The notes beneath the pieces are model-generated. The model made no database searches and was not told the origin of the DNA. It worked only from the letters and a program-made list of their open reading frames with translations. Both the position numbers and the translations under genes were made by a program. From Phascolarctobacterium sp. (lineage in GTDB: Bacteria; Bacillota; Negativicutes; Acidaminococcales; Acidaminococcaceae), in contig SFCN01000017.1 of assembly GCA_004558595.1 (NCBI GenBank), positions 1 to 33,841 of the forward strand: a stretch of DNA of 33,841 nt, given 5' to 3'. The first letter of the stretch is position 1. Every line of letters starts with the position of its first letter. Of the stretch, positions 1 through 7,659 are shown in pieces.

Positions 1-2
1 AA

Positions 3-158
3 AATCATTACCATAAAATAGATAAAGCCGTCGCTGAAAGACTCTATGCTCAGGAGCTTGCATATTTAGAGGCCAATAAGAAACGAACCTTGAAGGAAAT
101 CACTACCCGCCGTATAGCAGAATTCAAGGCTGCTGTAGGCAAATATGTAGGTCTTTAA
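3..158 (+). CDS. C-terminal end of an unidentified gene (5' truncated by the window)
   Basis: An open frame enters from the window edge and stops with TAA 33 bases before codB. The visible 51 residues are charged and helical-looking (a Lys/Glu/Ala-rich run ending AAVGKYVGL) and carry no motif I recognise. The short gap to codB, with only an RBS between, suggests co-transcription, so it may belong to pyrimidine or nucleoside salvage. That is context only, and no function can be assigned from the fragment. Confidence 0.55.
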   Translation, partial: NHYHKIDKAVAERLYAQELAYLEANKKRTLKEITTRRIAEFKAAVGKYVGL

Positions 159-191
159 TTTTATAATTTAATATTTAAGGGGGATTTAAAA

Positions 192-1439
192 ATGAGTACA
201 AAAGCCAAAGTAGTTGATGCAGATTTTACTACCTCAGCGGTGCCTGCCGCCAACCGACGCAGTCTCTTGACCATGTTCATGATCATGCTGGGCTTCACCT
301 TCTTCTCTGCCAGCATGTGGGTTGGTCAACAGCTGGCCAAGGGCTTGGACCTGTCCGGCTTTATCGGCGCCTTGGTTTTAGGCGGTATCATTTTAGGCGG
401 TTATACCGGTGCTCTAGGCTTTATCGGCGCAGAAAGCGGTTTATCCTTGGACCTTTTGGCCCAACGTAGCTTCGGCATCAAGGGCAGCTATTTACCCAGC
501 GCCATGATTAGCTTCACCCAGGCCGGCTGGTTTGGCGTGGGCTTGGCCATGTTCGCTATTCCCGTTGCCAAGGCTTTGTTTGGCGATAGCCAAACTGTAA
601 TGTATGCCATGGTGGCGCTGGCCGGTATTTGCATGACTGCTACAGCTTACTATGGTATCAAAAGCTTGACTGCCATTAGCTATATTGCCGTTCCCTGCGT
701 AGCCATTTTAGGCTCCGCTGCCATGTTCATGGCCATCTCCCAGGGTGAGGGCACCATTGCGGAGCAATTCGCTAAAAGCAGCGGTGATTTAACTGTTATC
801 AGCGGTGCAGGCTTAGTTGTGGGCTCCTTCGTTTCCGGCGGCTCCGCTACGCCCAACTTCACTCGCTTTGCCAAGGATGCCAAAACTGGCTTTTGGACTA
901 CCGTTGTGGCCTTCTTCATCGGCAACAGCCTCATGTTCTGCTTCGGTGCTGTATCCTCCATTTTCGTAGGCGGTAACGCCAATGATATTTTCGACGTTAT
1001 GCTGAAGCTGGGTCTTTTCTGGACCGCAGTGCTGGTTTTAGGTCTGAACATTTGGACTACCAATGATAACGCTCTGTATTCCACTGGCTTAGGTCTGGCC
1101 AATATCACTGGCTTGGACAAGAAGAAAATGGTGCTCTTCTCCGGTGCGTTAGGCACTGTCTTAGCAGTATGGCTGTACAATAATTTCTGTCCCTTCCTTG
1201 GCATGCTCAACGCAACCCTGCCTCCCATCGGTATCATTCTGGTGCTCAGCTATTTCATGCACAGAGAAAGCTATCAACCAGGAGCGAAGGTTGAGCTGAA
1301 GCAAATCGAATGGGGCTCTGTAATCGGCGTTATCGCCGGTGCCGTAGTAGCGAATCTGCTGCCCTTCGGTATCGCTTCCATCAACGGCATGGTCGTAGCT
1401 TCTATTTGCTACTTGATTGGCGATAAGATGGGTAAATGA
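192..1439 (+). CDS. codB: Cytosine permease, NCS1 family (CodB-like)
   Basis: A 415-residue integral membrane protein, close to the 419 residues of E. coli CodB, which imports cytosine with Na+ or H+. About twelve hydrophobic segments are visible. The family blocks are intact: SLDLLAQRSFG near residues 85-95, FTQAGWFGVG at 108-117 (Q110 and W113 correspond to the base-contacting Gln and Trp), GSFVSGGSATPNFTRF at about 211-226, and WTTNDNALY at 288-296 with the substrate/ion Asn residues. The start is preceded by AAGGGGGA at a good distance. No deaminase gene is visible, though the truncated upstream gene could be a partner. Related NCS1 carriers move allantoin, uracil or hydantoins, but the CodB-specific blocks make cytosine or a close analogue most likely. 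Confidence 0.9.
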   Translation: MSTKAKVVDADFTTSAVPAANRRSLLTMFMIMLGFTFFSASMWVGQQLAKGLDLSGFIGALVLGGIILGGYTGALGFIGAESGLSLDLLAQRSFGIKGSYLPSAMISFTQAGWFGVGLAMFAIPVAKALFGDSQTVMYAMVALAGICMTATAYYGIKSLTAISYIAVPCVAILGSAAMFMAISQGEGTIAEQFAKSSGDLTVISGAGLVVGSFVSGGSATPNFTRFAKDAKTGFWTTVVAFFIGNSLMFCFGAVSSIFVGGNANDIFDVMLKLGLFWTAVLVLGLNIWTTNDNALYSTGLGLANITGLDKKKMVLFSGALGTVLAVWLYNNFCPFLGMLNATLPPIGIILVLSYFMHRESYQPGAKVELKQIEWGSVIGVIAGAVVANLLPFGIASINGMVVASICYLIGDKMGK

Positions 1440-1480
1440 ATCTCCTTTCTACCTAGCTAATTATAAAGATATTCTCATAA

Positions 1481-1518
1481 AAAAGACGCGAGTAACGATT
1501 ACGTTGCTCGCGTCTTTT
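1481..1518. terminator. Bidirectional terminator between convergent codB and yaaA
   Basis: A 17-bp inverted repeat (AAAAGACGCGAGTAACG and its complement, one G:U-type position) closes on a four-base ATTA loop. It has A-rich and T-rich flanks, so it can act as an intrinsic terminator on both strands. It lies 41 bases after codB and 6 bases after the yaaA stop. Confidence 0.9.
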
Positions 1519-1524
1519 ACTATT

Positions 1525-2265
1525 CTATCTTATAAAGATATACTCATTCTGACTAGAAAGCTCTGGTTGAAAGCTATAGCCATAGGTAGTAAAGCCCTGC
1601 ACTGCCTCTGGCTCCTGGGCATTATGCTCCGCACACCAGCGTACCATACTGCCACGGGCCATTTTAGCCTCTGTAGCCTTCACCTTGTACCCACCCTTTT
1701 TATCAGCACAACCAAAAATACAGGTCACAAAGCGTACATCCTTATCTAAATAAGGCTCCACAGCCTTACTATATTCCTTGGAAGCCAAATTTAAAATCAC
1801 CTTATCCTCGCTGACCAAGGCGTCATACAAGCTCCTGCCCCAATATTGGTAAAGATTTTTCTTCCCAGCCAGCTCCAGCTTAGCCTGCATTTCCAGTCTA
1901 TAAGGGGTCACTCCATCGCTGGCTCTGAGCAAGCCGTAAAAGCCCGATAAAATACGCAAATTCGCACACACATAGTCCCAAGCGTCACTTTCCAAAACCC
2001 TAGGCCCCATATGCGTATATTGCAAACCAACGTATGCTAATACTGCAGGAGTCAAATTCCTTGCCAAATCCATCTGGGAAATACGTTCATAGTTTTGCTC
2101 AGCCAAGGCATCGTTGCAGGCCCACAGCTTTTGCAGCTCAGGCATACTCATGCCTTGTAGCTTTAGCAAAATTTCCTTGGTCTGCTGAAAAAACAACCCT
2201 TGAGTACAAGGAAAGGCCTCCGTATCGATTTGCATTTGCTTGGCCGGAGAAATAATGATCTTCAT
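1525..2265 (-). CDS. yaaA: YaaA/DUF328 peroxide-stress family protein
   Basis: 246 residues beginning MKIIISPAKQMQID, the hallmark N-terminus of the YaaA (UPF0246) family. E. coli YaaA lowers free intracellular iron during H2O2 stress and has a DNA-binding fold. Family blocks are present, including YVGLQYTHMGPRVLESDAWD and an FYGLLRASDGVTPYRLEM-like region near the middle. The start is the ATG at 2263-2265: AGGAGG (complement of 2272-2277) lies six bases upstream. A TTG two codons earlier directly abuts the SD and cannot be the start. The biochemical activity in this lineage is not established. Confidence 0.88.
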   Translation of the reverse strand: MKIIISPAKQMQIDTEAFPCTQGLFFQQTKEILLKLQGMSMPELQKLWACNDALAEQNYERISQMDLARNLTPAVLAYVGLQYTHMGPRVLESDAWDYVCANLRILSGFYGLLRASDGVTPYRLEMQAKLELAGKKNLYQYWGRSLYDALVSEDKVILNLASKEYSKAVEPYLDKDVRFVTCIFGCADKKGGYKVKATEAKMARGSMVRWCAEHNAQEPEAVQGFTTYGYSFQPELSSQNEYIFIR

Positions 2266-2285
2266 ATTCAACCTCCTAAAAAATA

Positions 2286-2322
2286 TAGCAGGCCCGCGTC
2301 CACAAAAGCAACGTACCTGCTA
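2286..2322 (-). terminator. Probable terminator after the ANTAR regulator gene
   Basis: On the minus strand AGCAGG and CCTGCT arms enclose a roughly 23-base loop that can pair further, followed by ATATTTTTT. The stem is short and the loop long, so the call is moderate. Confidence 0.45.
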
Positions 2323-2336
2323 ATAAAGCATCTATA

Positions 2337-2921
2337 TCAATTTCTTTTGGCGGCAGCCGCAATAATGCTCTCTGCCAAAGCTTTTAAGGAAATTCTCTTG
2401 GCCATACTAAACTGTTGCATTTTGCGATAAGCCTCTTGCTCCGTCATACCGTGAGCGGCCATTAATATGCCCTTAGCTCTGTCTAATAGCTTGCGAGTCT
2501 CCAGACTATCCTTCAGCTGGAACAGCTCAGCATTGAGCCTTTGCATATCCAAAAAACGCTTTTGAGCAATCTCCATGGCCGGGAAAAGCTGCTCTTCGCG
2601 AATGGGTTTTACCAAATAAGCGATAACGCCTGCCTCGGAAGCCTTCTCCACAATATCCTGTTGACTATAGGCGGTTAACAAAAGCACCGGAGCTATATTA
2701 TCAGCAGCGATCAGCTTGGCAGCTGTCAAGCCATCCATAATCGGCATCTTCACATCCATGATGATGAAATCAGGCTTCAGCTCGCGAGCCAGCTTTACAG
2801 CCTCCTCACCGTTGGCAGCTTCACCAACAATCTCATGCCCCGCATCGGTCAGCATCTCTCGCAGATCCAGCCGCAAAATCGCTTCATCATCTGCCAGAAG
2901 GATCTTCAATTTCTTCAACAT
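2337..2921 (-). CDS. Response regulator with ANTAR RNA-binding output domain
   Basis: 194 residues. The receiver domain spans about 4-118, with acidic pair D11/D12, phospho-acceptor D56 in IIMDVKMP, T83 and K105. A helical linker leads to an ANTAR domain at about 136-190 (LLDRAKGILMAAHGMTEQEA, then a three-helix tail). This is the architecture of EutV, NasT/AmiR-type and PdtaR proteins, which bind paired small hairpins in nascent mRNA and block termination. The ATG overlaps the stop of the kinase gene (TAATG), with GGAGGTG upstream, so the two are translationally coupled and very likely a cognate pair. No ANTAR target hairpin pair was recognised nearby, so the regulon is unknown. Confidence 0.93.
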   Translation of the reverse strand: MLKKLKILLADDEAILRLDLREMLTDAGHEIVGEAANGEEAVKLARELKPDFIIMDVKMPIMDGLTAAKLIAADNIAPVLLLTAYSQQDIVEKASEAGVIAYLVKPIREEQLFPAMEIAQKRFLDMQRLNAELFQLKDSLETRKLLDRAKGILMAAHGMTEQEAYRKMQQFSMAKRISLKALAESIIAAAAKRN

Positions 2922-4300
2922 TATTTTTCACCTCCCCTGGGAATCCTTACTAATGCAAGTGTACCGCCTTCAGCCCTATTAGTCAAGGTAAAAGAGCCCT
3001 GCAAATCGGATTCTGCCATAGTTTTAATAATTTTTAAGCCAAGGCTCTTACGCCCTGAGATTTGGAAGCCTTCGGGAAGGCCAATTCCATCATCAGCGAT
3101 GGATAATAGGTAACCATCGGCTTCTTCGGCAAAGCGTACCTGCAGCTTACCTGAATTGCGATGCTCAAAGGCGTGCTCAATGGTATTTTGCAACAGCTCG
3201 TTTAAAATCAAGGCAATACTCGTAGCCTTATCCGAGGGCAGCTGTACCTCATCCGCCTTAAACTCAGCCTCCAGCTTAAAGTCGGGGTCCAGCATGCTGC
3301 TCATGATGGCCTGATATATTCCCTTGGCCACCTTACCCACATCGATGAGCCCCGAATCCTGTTGGGACAAATATTCATGGACAATGGCAATGCTATTAAC
3401 GCGGCTAATGCAGTCTCGCAAAACCAAGCGTGTCTCACCGCATTGTGCTCGACGGGCCTGTAAACGCAGGAGACTCGCAATAGTCTGAAGATTATTCTTT
3501 ACGCGATGATGAATCTCCTTGATGACAACGGATTTAATAAGCAGCTCCTGATCCTTCTTGCGGAGCTCCGTGATGTCCTGCAAAATAACGATGGCACAGC
3601 CACCTTTGGGACGGGGCACCACCGGCAGCACACGCATGGACAAGAGCAAATCATGCATATTGAACTCCTTGCTTTCCGCTGTGCCCGTATCCATAACCAT
3701 GCCCACCAAGGGCCAATTAATGGACACATCATTGGTACGACAGCCGATAAGCTGCGGAATTTCCATCACATCAAACATATGCTTAGCTCTATTATTGGCC
3801 GCGATAATCAGCTTATTAGAGTCCACCACCATAATACCATCGGAGGGCTCCATACGCTTATAATGCTCATTGCCAACCAGTCCCTGATGCATATTACAAA
3901 TCAGCTCCATGCTCTGGGCGATGATGATTTCATCAGGACTGGAGCTTTCAAAGCTAATGGCGGCATAGCAACGGCCTCTAGCATCTCGCAAGGGAAAAAC
4001 CTCCATGGTGTTAAACACGCCTAGCTCCCATTCCCTTTTGCCACGCACGAGCATATTTTTCATCAGAGCCCGTGCCACCAGAGGCTCCTCCACCACTCGC
4101 ACACGGCGTCCGGTCATATCAGGACGAATGCTGCCCCTTTGCGTGTGGGCCTGCTCCTGTTTGAAAACGGATAAAAACTTTTTATCCACACTGGGAAGAT
4201 AAATGGTAACCATACCATGGGCCATATCGGCAGCTAAACCCAAAACGGCCTGCATCGTTTGTAAACTATTTTTTTGTTCTGCTGTTAAATTGCTCAGCAT
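2921..4300 (-). CDS. Soluble sensor histidine kinase, HisKA_2 type (PdtaS/EutW-like)
   Basis: 459 residues with no transmembrane segment, so a cytosolic sensor. The N-terminal ~140 residues resemble the GAF-like sensory domain of PdtaS/EutW kinases. A PAS domain spans about 150-245 (GIMVVDSNKLIIAANNRAK). The HisKA_2 dimerisation box EIHHRVKNNLQT is at 262-273 with the phospho-acceptor His at 264/265. The HATPase follows, with N-box NELLQNTIEHAF near 367-378 and G-box DDGIGLPEG at about 403-411. These kinases characteristically pair with ANTAR regulators, and the next gene is one, overlapping by one base. The ligand is not deducible. The gene starts after an unusual 168-bp spacer packed with DnaA-box-like sequences, and a perfect TTATCCACA (4182-4190) lies inside its 5' end. 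Confidence 0.93.
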   Translation of the reverse strand: MLSNLTAEQKNSLQTMQAVLGLAADMAHGMVTIYLPSVDKKFLSVFKQEQAHTQRGSIRPDMTGRRVRVVEEPLVARALMKNMLVRGKREWELGVFNTMEVFPLRDARGRCYAAISFESSSPDEIIIAQSMELICNMHQGLVGNEHYKRMEPSDGIMVVDSNKLIIAANNRAKHMFDVMEIPQLIGCRTNDVSINWPLVGMVMDTGTAESKEFNMHDLLLSMRVLPVVPRPKGGCAIVILQDITELRKKDQELLIKSVVIKEIHHRVKNNLQTIASLLRLQARRAQCGETRLVLRDCISRVNSIAIVHEYLSQQDSGLIDVGKVAKGIYQAIMSSMLDPDFKLEAEFKADEVQLPSDKATSIALILNELLQNTIEHAFEHRNSGKLQVRFAEEADGYLLSIADDGIGLPEGFQISGRKSLGLKIIKTMAESDLQGSFTLTNRAEGGTLALVRIPRGGEK

Positions 4301-4327
4301 GTTTCCCCTCTTCTTTCCAATTCTGTC

Positions 4328-4454
4328 TTTTCCACAGTCAGATTGGAATAATCCACTTAATTATCCACCATATCCACAGCCTTATCCACTGAGAAAACGG
4401 CTTTTTTCTGGTCTTTTCTCTATTTTATCCACATTATCCACAGGCTTTTCCACT
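4328..4454 (+). other. Cluster of eight DnaA-box-like nonamers
   Basis: Eight same-strand copies of a TCCAC-core nonamer start at 4328, 4349, 4361, 4370, 4382, 4425, 4434 and 4446. Two are perfect TTATCCACA (4425-4433 and 4434-4442). The others differ at one or two positions (TTATCCACC, TTATCCACT, ATATCCACA, TTTTCCACA, TTTTCCACT, TAATCCACT). Spacings are 21, 12, 9, 12, 43, 9 and 12 bases. The array fills the spacer between tsaD and the kinase gene. The TTATCCACA consensus for DnaA is established knowledge; binding here is inferred. Confidence 0.75.
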
Positions 4455-4468
4455 GTTTGTACCTTTGT

Positions 4469-5488
4469 TCAACCCAGCTTTAAGGAAGGATTTGCGTTTA
4501 AATCCAGTGGACTTTCATAGCCAGCCTGATACATAAAATGGCCACGGCAAGCAATCATGACCGCATTATCAGTGCAAAGTATGGGCGTTGGGTGCACCAA
4601 TTGGGCTCCAATGCCCTCCATAGCGACGGCTAGGGTGTTTTGCAGGGTTTTATTAGCGGAGACACCACCTGCTAAAACAATTTTCTTATAGCCAGTTGCC
4701 TGCATAGCCAGCACCGCCTGCTTCACTAAAGCATCCACAACCGCCTTTTGAAAGGATGCTGCTACGTCAGCGTAATTAACCTGGCGTCCGGCCTGCTCTT
4801 GGTTATGCAAATAATTGATAACAGCAGATTTTAGGCCGCTAAAGCTAAACTCATAGGGCTTGTCCAGCTTAGCCAGGGGAAAATGCATGGCCTCGTCGTT
4901 ACCATGTAAGGCCAAGCGTTCAATTTCGGGACCACCGGGATAGGGCAGCCCCATAACCCGTGCGATTTTGTCAAAGGCTTCTCCCGCCGCGTCATCACGG
5001 GTCTGACCCAAAAGCTCAAAGCTATTGTATCCCGTTACCTTGAGCAGAGCTGTGTGCCCACCGCTGACTACTAAAGCCATGAAGGGCGGCTGCAGCTCCT
5101 CATCCGCCAGGAAATTGGCAAAAACATGACCTTCCAGATGATTTACGCCTATTAGGGGTTTACCCGTTGCCCAAGCCAGTGATTTGGCAGCGGAAAGGCC
5201 CACCAACAGTGCACCTACCAAACCTGGTCCGTAGGTCACGGCCACGGCATCGATTTTATCCAGAGAAACCTTAGCCTCTTGTAAAGCCGCATCGATAACG
5301 GGCATGATATTTTCAATATGCTTTCTTGAAGCGATTTCCGGCACAACGCCACCGAATTTGCGGTGAATCACGATTTGGGAGGAGATGATATTGCTCAAAA
5401 CCTCCCGACCGTTTTTCACAACAGCAGCCGCTGTTTCATCACAGCTGCTCTCGATGCCCAGAATATAAACATCCTTTTCTTGATTCAT
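4469..5488 (-). CDS. tsaD: tRNA N6-threonylcarbamoyladenosine transferase TsaD
   Basis: 339 residues, the usual length for TsaD (Gcp/Kae1 family). TsaD transfers the threonylcarbamoyl group from TC-AMP to A37 of ANN-decoding tRNAs. The N-terminus reads ILGIESSCDETA, the metal-binding HLEGH motif is at 117-121, VVSGGHTAL and FSFSGLKSAV follow, and the C-terminal block has LAGGVSANKTL and a metal-ligand Asp in ILCTDNAVM. It closes the tsaE-tsaB-rimI-tsaD set, whose products form the bacterial t6A complex (TsaB/D/E). It starts at an ATG 17 bases after the rimI stop, with GAGGAAG upstream. Confidence 0.97.
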   Translation of the reverse strand: MNQEKDVYILGIESSCDETAAAVVKNGREVLSNIISSQIVIHRKFGGVVPEIASRKHIENIMPVIDAALQEAKVSLDKIDAVAVTYGPGLVGALLVGLSAAKSLAWATGKPLIGVNHLEGHVFANFLADEELQPPFMALVVSGGHTALLKVTGYNSFELLGQTRDDAAGEAFDKIARVMGLPYPGGPEIERLALHGNDEAMHFPLAKLDKPYEFSFSGLKSAVINYLHNQEQAGRQVNYADVAASFQKAVVDALVKQAVLAMQATGYKKIVLAGGVSANKTLQNTLAVAMEGIGAQLVHPTPILCTDNAVMIACRGHFMYQAGYESPLDLNANPSLKLG

Positions 5489-5505
5489 CTATTCTTCCTC
5501 ATTTA

Positions 5506-5973
5506 TCAAGCTACACCATTTTTATACAGCCACATAATGACTGCATTCTCATGGTTGTCCTCATAATAATTAGGCCGAATGCCCTCGCTGGCGAAGCCAC
5601 AGGTTAAATAGGCCTTTTGAGCAGCCAGATTACTCTCCCGTACCTCTAGGGTCACCGCCTCGGCCCCCAGCTCCCATGCCTTGTTCACCATGGCCGCCGT
5701 CAAACGCGTGCCCAGTCCCTGGCCACGCTCTGCCTCAGCTACGGCTACCCGGGTCACCTGAGCCTCGCCTGCCACCAGCCAAAAGCCGGCGTAGCCCACT
5801 AAGCGACCCTCTTGCTCCATCACCACATAGGTGGTCAGCTCATTTTCCAGCTCGTTTAGCAGCATTCCGGCATTCCAAGCGTCATAAAAGGCCGTAGCCT
5901 CAATGGCCACAACATCAGGAATATCCTCCGCCACCATGGTGCGAAATGTTATTGCTTTTGTCTCTTCTCCCAA
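5506..5973 (-). CDS. rimI: Ribosomal-protein-alanine N-acetyltransferase RimI (GNAT)
   Basis: 155 residues with a full GNAT fold: acetyl-CoA pyrophosphate loop RGQGLGTRL in the middle and the RimI-type C-terminus GFASEGIRPNYYEDNHENAV. In E. coli RimI acetylates the N-terminal Ala of ribosomal protein S18. In Firmicutes it is commonly embedded among the t6A genes, as here. The chosen start is TTG at 5971-5973: AGAGGA precedes it at a good distance, and the conserved FRTMVAEDIPDV segment begins too soon after for the downstream ATG (residue 13) to be the start. The reading frame overlaps the end of tsaB by 25 bases, consistent with coupled translation. Confidence 0.92.
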   Translation of the reverse strand: MGEETKAITFRTMVAEDIPDVVAIEATAFYDAWNAGMLLNELENELTTYVVMEQEGRLVGYAGFWLVAGEAQVTRVAVAEAERGQGLGTRLTAAMVNKAWELGAEAVTLEVRESNLAAQKAYLTCGFASEGIRPNYYEDNHENAVIMWLYKNGVA

Positions 5974-6650
5974 AGTTCCTCTGCCTCTGATCTTCTAATA
6001 TAGTAGGGCTCTAAGCCAAAAATTCTTTTATCTGCCTCAGCGTCAAACTCATCCTGGGCAGCCCAAGCCACGCTGCTAGCCCGGGGCATGCATACTGCTG
6101 CAGGTGCCTCCTTAAGCCAAGTTGGTAGTCCCTCCGGACATTTTTTCACTAAGCGTTGGCACTCACCCATGAGCAGGGCAGGACTGCCCTGCAGAGCGAT
6201 ACGCTCCAAGGCCTGCTGAGTATTGACAACCGCCACAGGAGCCAGCTCCACCAGCTGACCTTCCCGCCATTCATATAGGGCTTGATAAAAATTACCCTTT
6301 TGGGCATCCAGCACCGGGGATAGCACTACACCCTCCAGCTGAATATTATAAGCTAAAGCCTTCAGGGTATCCACCCCATGCAGGCAGCAGCCCCAGGCGT
6401 AGGCCATGGCCTCAGCAGTGGCAAGGCCAATGCGTAGGCCTGTAAAGGAACCCGGCCCCATGCTCACAGCCACGAGCTCGATTTCCTTTTTCTCCACGCC
6501 CGTACGCTGGAGCAGCTGCTCCAGCTGGGGCAACAGGCCCTCGGAGTGAGTCATACCCATATTAATCGTATATTCCGCCAAGAGCTCCTGCCCTTGGCAC
6601 AGAGCCACTGTGCACACCTTGGTAGCAGTATCAATGGCTAAAGTCAGCAT
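5949..6650 (-). CDS. tsaB: t6A biosynthesis protein TsaB
   Basis: 233 residues. TsaB is the inactive-paralogue partner that forms a heterodimer with TsaD. It begins MLTLAIDTATKVCTVAL and carries the signature SMGPGSFTGLRIGLATAEA near residues 65-83. The start is the ATG at 6648-6650, nine bases after AGGAGG; an upstream in-frame start would add 13 residues unrelated to the family. The gene overlaps the end of tsaE by 20 bases and the start of rimI by 25, so the three are translated as a coupled block. Confidence 0.95.
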   Translation of the reverse strand: MLTLAIDTATKVCTVALCQGQELLAEYTINMGMTHSEGLLPQLEQLLQRTGVEKKEIELVAVSMGPGSFTGLRIGLATAEAMAYAWGCCLHGVDTLKALAYNIQLEGVVLSPVLDAQKGNFYQALYEWREGQLVELAPVAVVNTQQALERIALQGSPALLMGECQRLVKKCPEGLPTWLKEAPAAVCMPRASSVAWAAQDEFDAEADKRIFGLEPYYIRRSEAEELWEKRQKQ

Positions 6651-7104
6651 CTTCTTCAACCTCCTTGAGCAGGTGCTCATAACGCTCACCCTGAGCAGTT
6701 AGCACCGCTCTGCGGCCCACGCCCTCATGACGCAGCACCACCTGCAAATATTCCTCCGGCAGCTGCTGAGGAAAAAGCTCCGCCCATTCAATCAAGGTCA
6801 CCCCATCGCCTCCGGCATACTCCTCAAAGCCAATGTCCTCCAGCTCCTCGGGCCGATTAAGACGATATAAATCGAAATGACGCACCTCTAGCTCCCGTCC
6901 CTCGTACACATTCATTATGGCAAAGGTGGGACTAGTAACCGCCTCAGGGGATACCCCAAGAGCAGTGGCTATGCCGCGGCTCAGCATGGTCTTGCCAGCC
7001 CCTAAATCACCGCTTAAGCACAGCACATCCCCATCCTGAAGATGCCTTCCTAAAAGGGCACCTAGGGCCTCGGTGGCTGCGCTATCCTCTAGAAATTTTT
7101 CCAT
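6631..7104 (-). CDS. tsaE: t6A complex ATPase TsaE
   Basis: 157 residues. It is a P-loop ATPase that binds the TsaB-TsaD dimer and drives turnover of the t6A complex. Walker A GDLGAGKT is at residues 32-39, followed by the TSPTF switch near 58-62, HFDLYRL, and EWAELFP (the family Trp/Glu region). Length and motif order match the family. It follows the GerMN lipoprotein gene by nine bases, with AAGGTGAG before its ATG. Confidence 0.96.
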   Translation of the reverse strand: MEKFLEDSAATEALGALLGRHLQDGDVLCLSGDLGAGKTMLSRGIATALGVSPEAVTSPTFAIMNVYEGRELEVRHFDLYRLNRPEELEDIGFEEYAGGDGVTLIEWAELFPQQLPEEYLQVVLRHEGVGRRAVLTAQGERYEHLLKEVEEDADFSH

Positions 7105-7113
7105 ACACTCACC

Positions 7114-7641
7114 TTATAAAAAATCCTTATTTCTAATCAAAGGCTCTTCCACATCCATATGACCGCTGATAGTGGTCACCTTTTTACCTTCAATGAGAAT
7201 CTGCACTCTTTTAATCTCCGGAAACTCCGTCAAGGTATTGGCAATAGCGTAGCAAAGCATCATTTCTCCGTAGGAGCCCTGACTCTTTTTCGTCAGCTCC
7301 TTGGAAAAATTCGCATAGGCCGTGCCCTGCTCATCCACCCTTAGGCCCAGCACCTTGGTGCCGATAGGAAAAACATCCTCCATCCTAGAGTCCTGAGGCT
7401 TGGTGCTTACCAAAGCGATCAGAGCGTTTTCCGCAATGGGCTTGCCATTATCGTTAATAGTAAATTTTTCCGGCAATAGCTTTTCTCTGCCATCGGCACA
7501 GGCTCGATAAACAATAAAGCTTTGCTGCTTGATCTCCTGCTTAGGTGGCGGTGTGGGCTGAGTAGGCTCCTTTTTGCCAAAATCACAGCCCTGAATCATT
7601 ACTGCGCACAAAAGCAGCACGAGTAAAACTAGCTTTTTCAT
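7114..7641 (-). CDS. GerMN-domain lipoprotein
   Basis: 175 residues. A lipoprotein signal peptide (MKKLVLLVLLLCAVMIQGC, lipidated Cys at 19) is followed by a Pro/Gln/Lys-rich linker. A GerMN domain fills residues ~40-170, with LIALVSTKPQD, AYANFSKEL, AIANTLTEFPEIKRVQILIEG and a C-terminal GHMDVEEPL. GerMN was first described in the spore-germination protein GerM, but it also occurs in non-spore-forming bacteria next to cell-wall enzymes. Here it directly follows an amidase gene (18-base gap), so a role in peptidoglycan remodelling is inferred. SD GGAGG sits eight bases before the ATG. Confidence 0.85.
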   Translation of the reverse strand: MKKLVLLVLLLCAVMIQGCDFGKKEPTQPTPPPKQEIKQQSFIVYRACADGREKLLPEKFTINDNGKPIAENALIALVSTKPQDSRMEDVFPIGTKVLGLRVDEQGTAYANFSKELTKKSQGSYGEMMLCYAIANTLTEFPEIKRVQILIEGKKVTTISGHMDVEEPLIRNKDFL

Positions 7642-7659
7642 AAATACTGCCTCCGTTGC

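Noticed and set aside
680..1237. Minus-strand open frame inside codB
   Set aside because: Overlaps a complete, well-supported transporter gene and has no RBS.
2266..2271. TTG start two codons upstream for yaaA
   Set aside because: The TTG touches the AGGAGG; the following ATG has correct spacing and the conserved MKIIISPAKQ start.
4301..4468. DnaA-box array as the replication origin itself
   Set aside because: No dnaA, dnaN, rpmH or gyr genes are nearby, and no convincing AT-rich unwinding region was seen. A titration or regulatory role is at least as likely, so it is reported only as a cluster.
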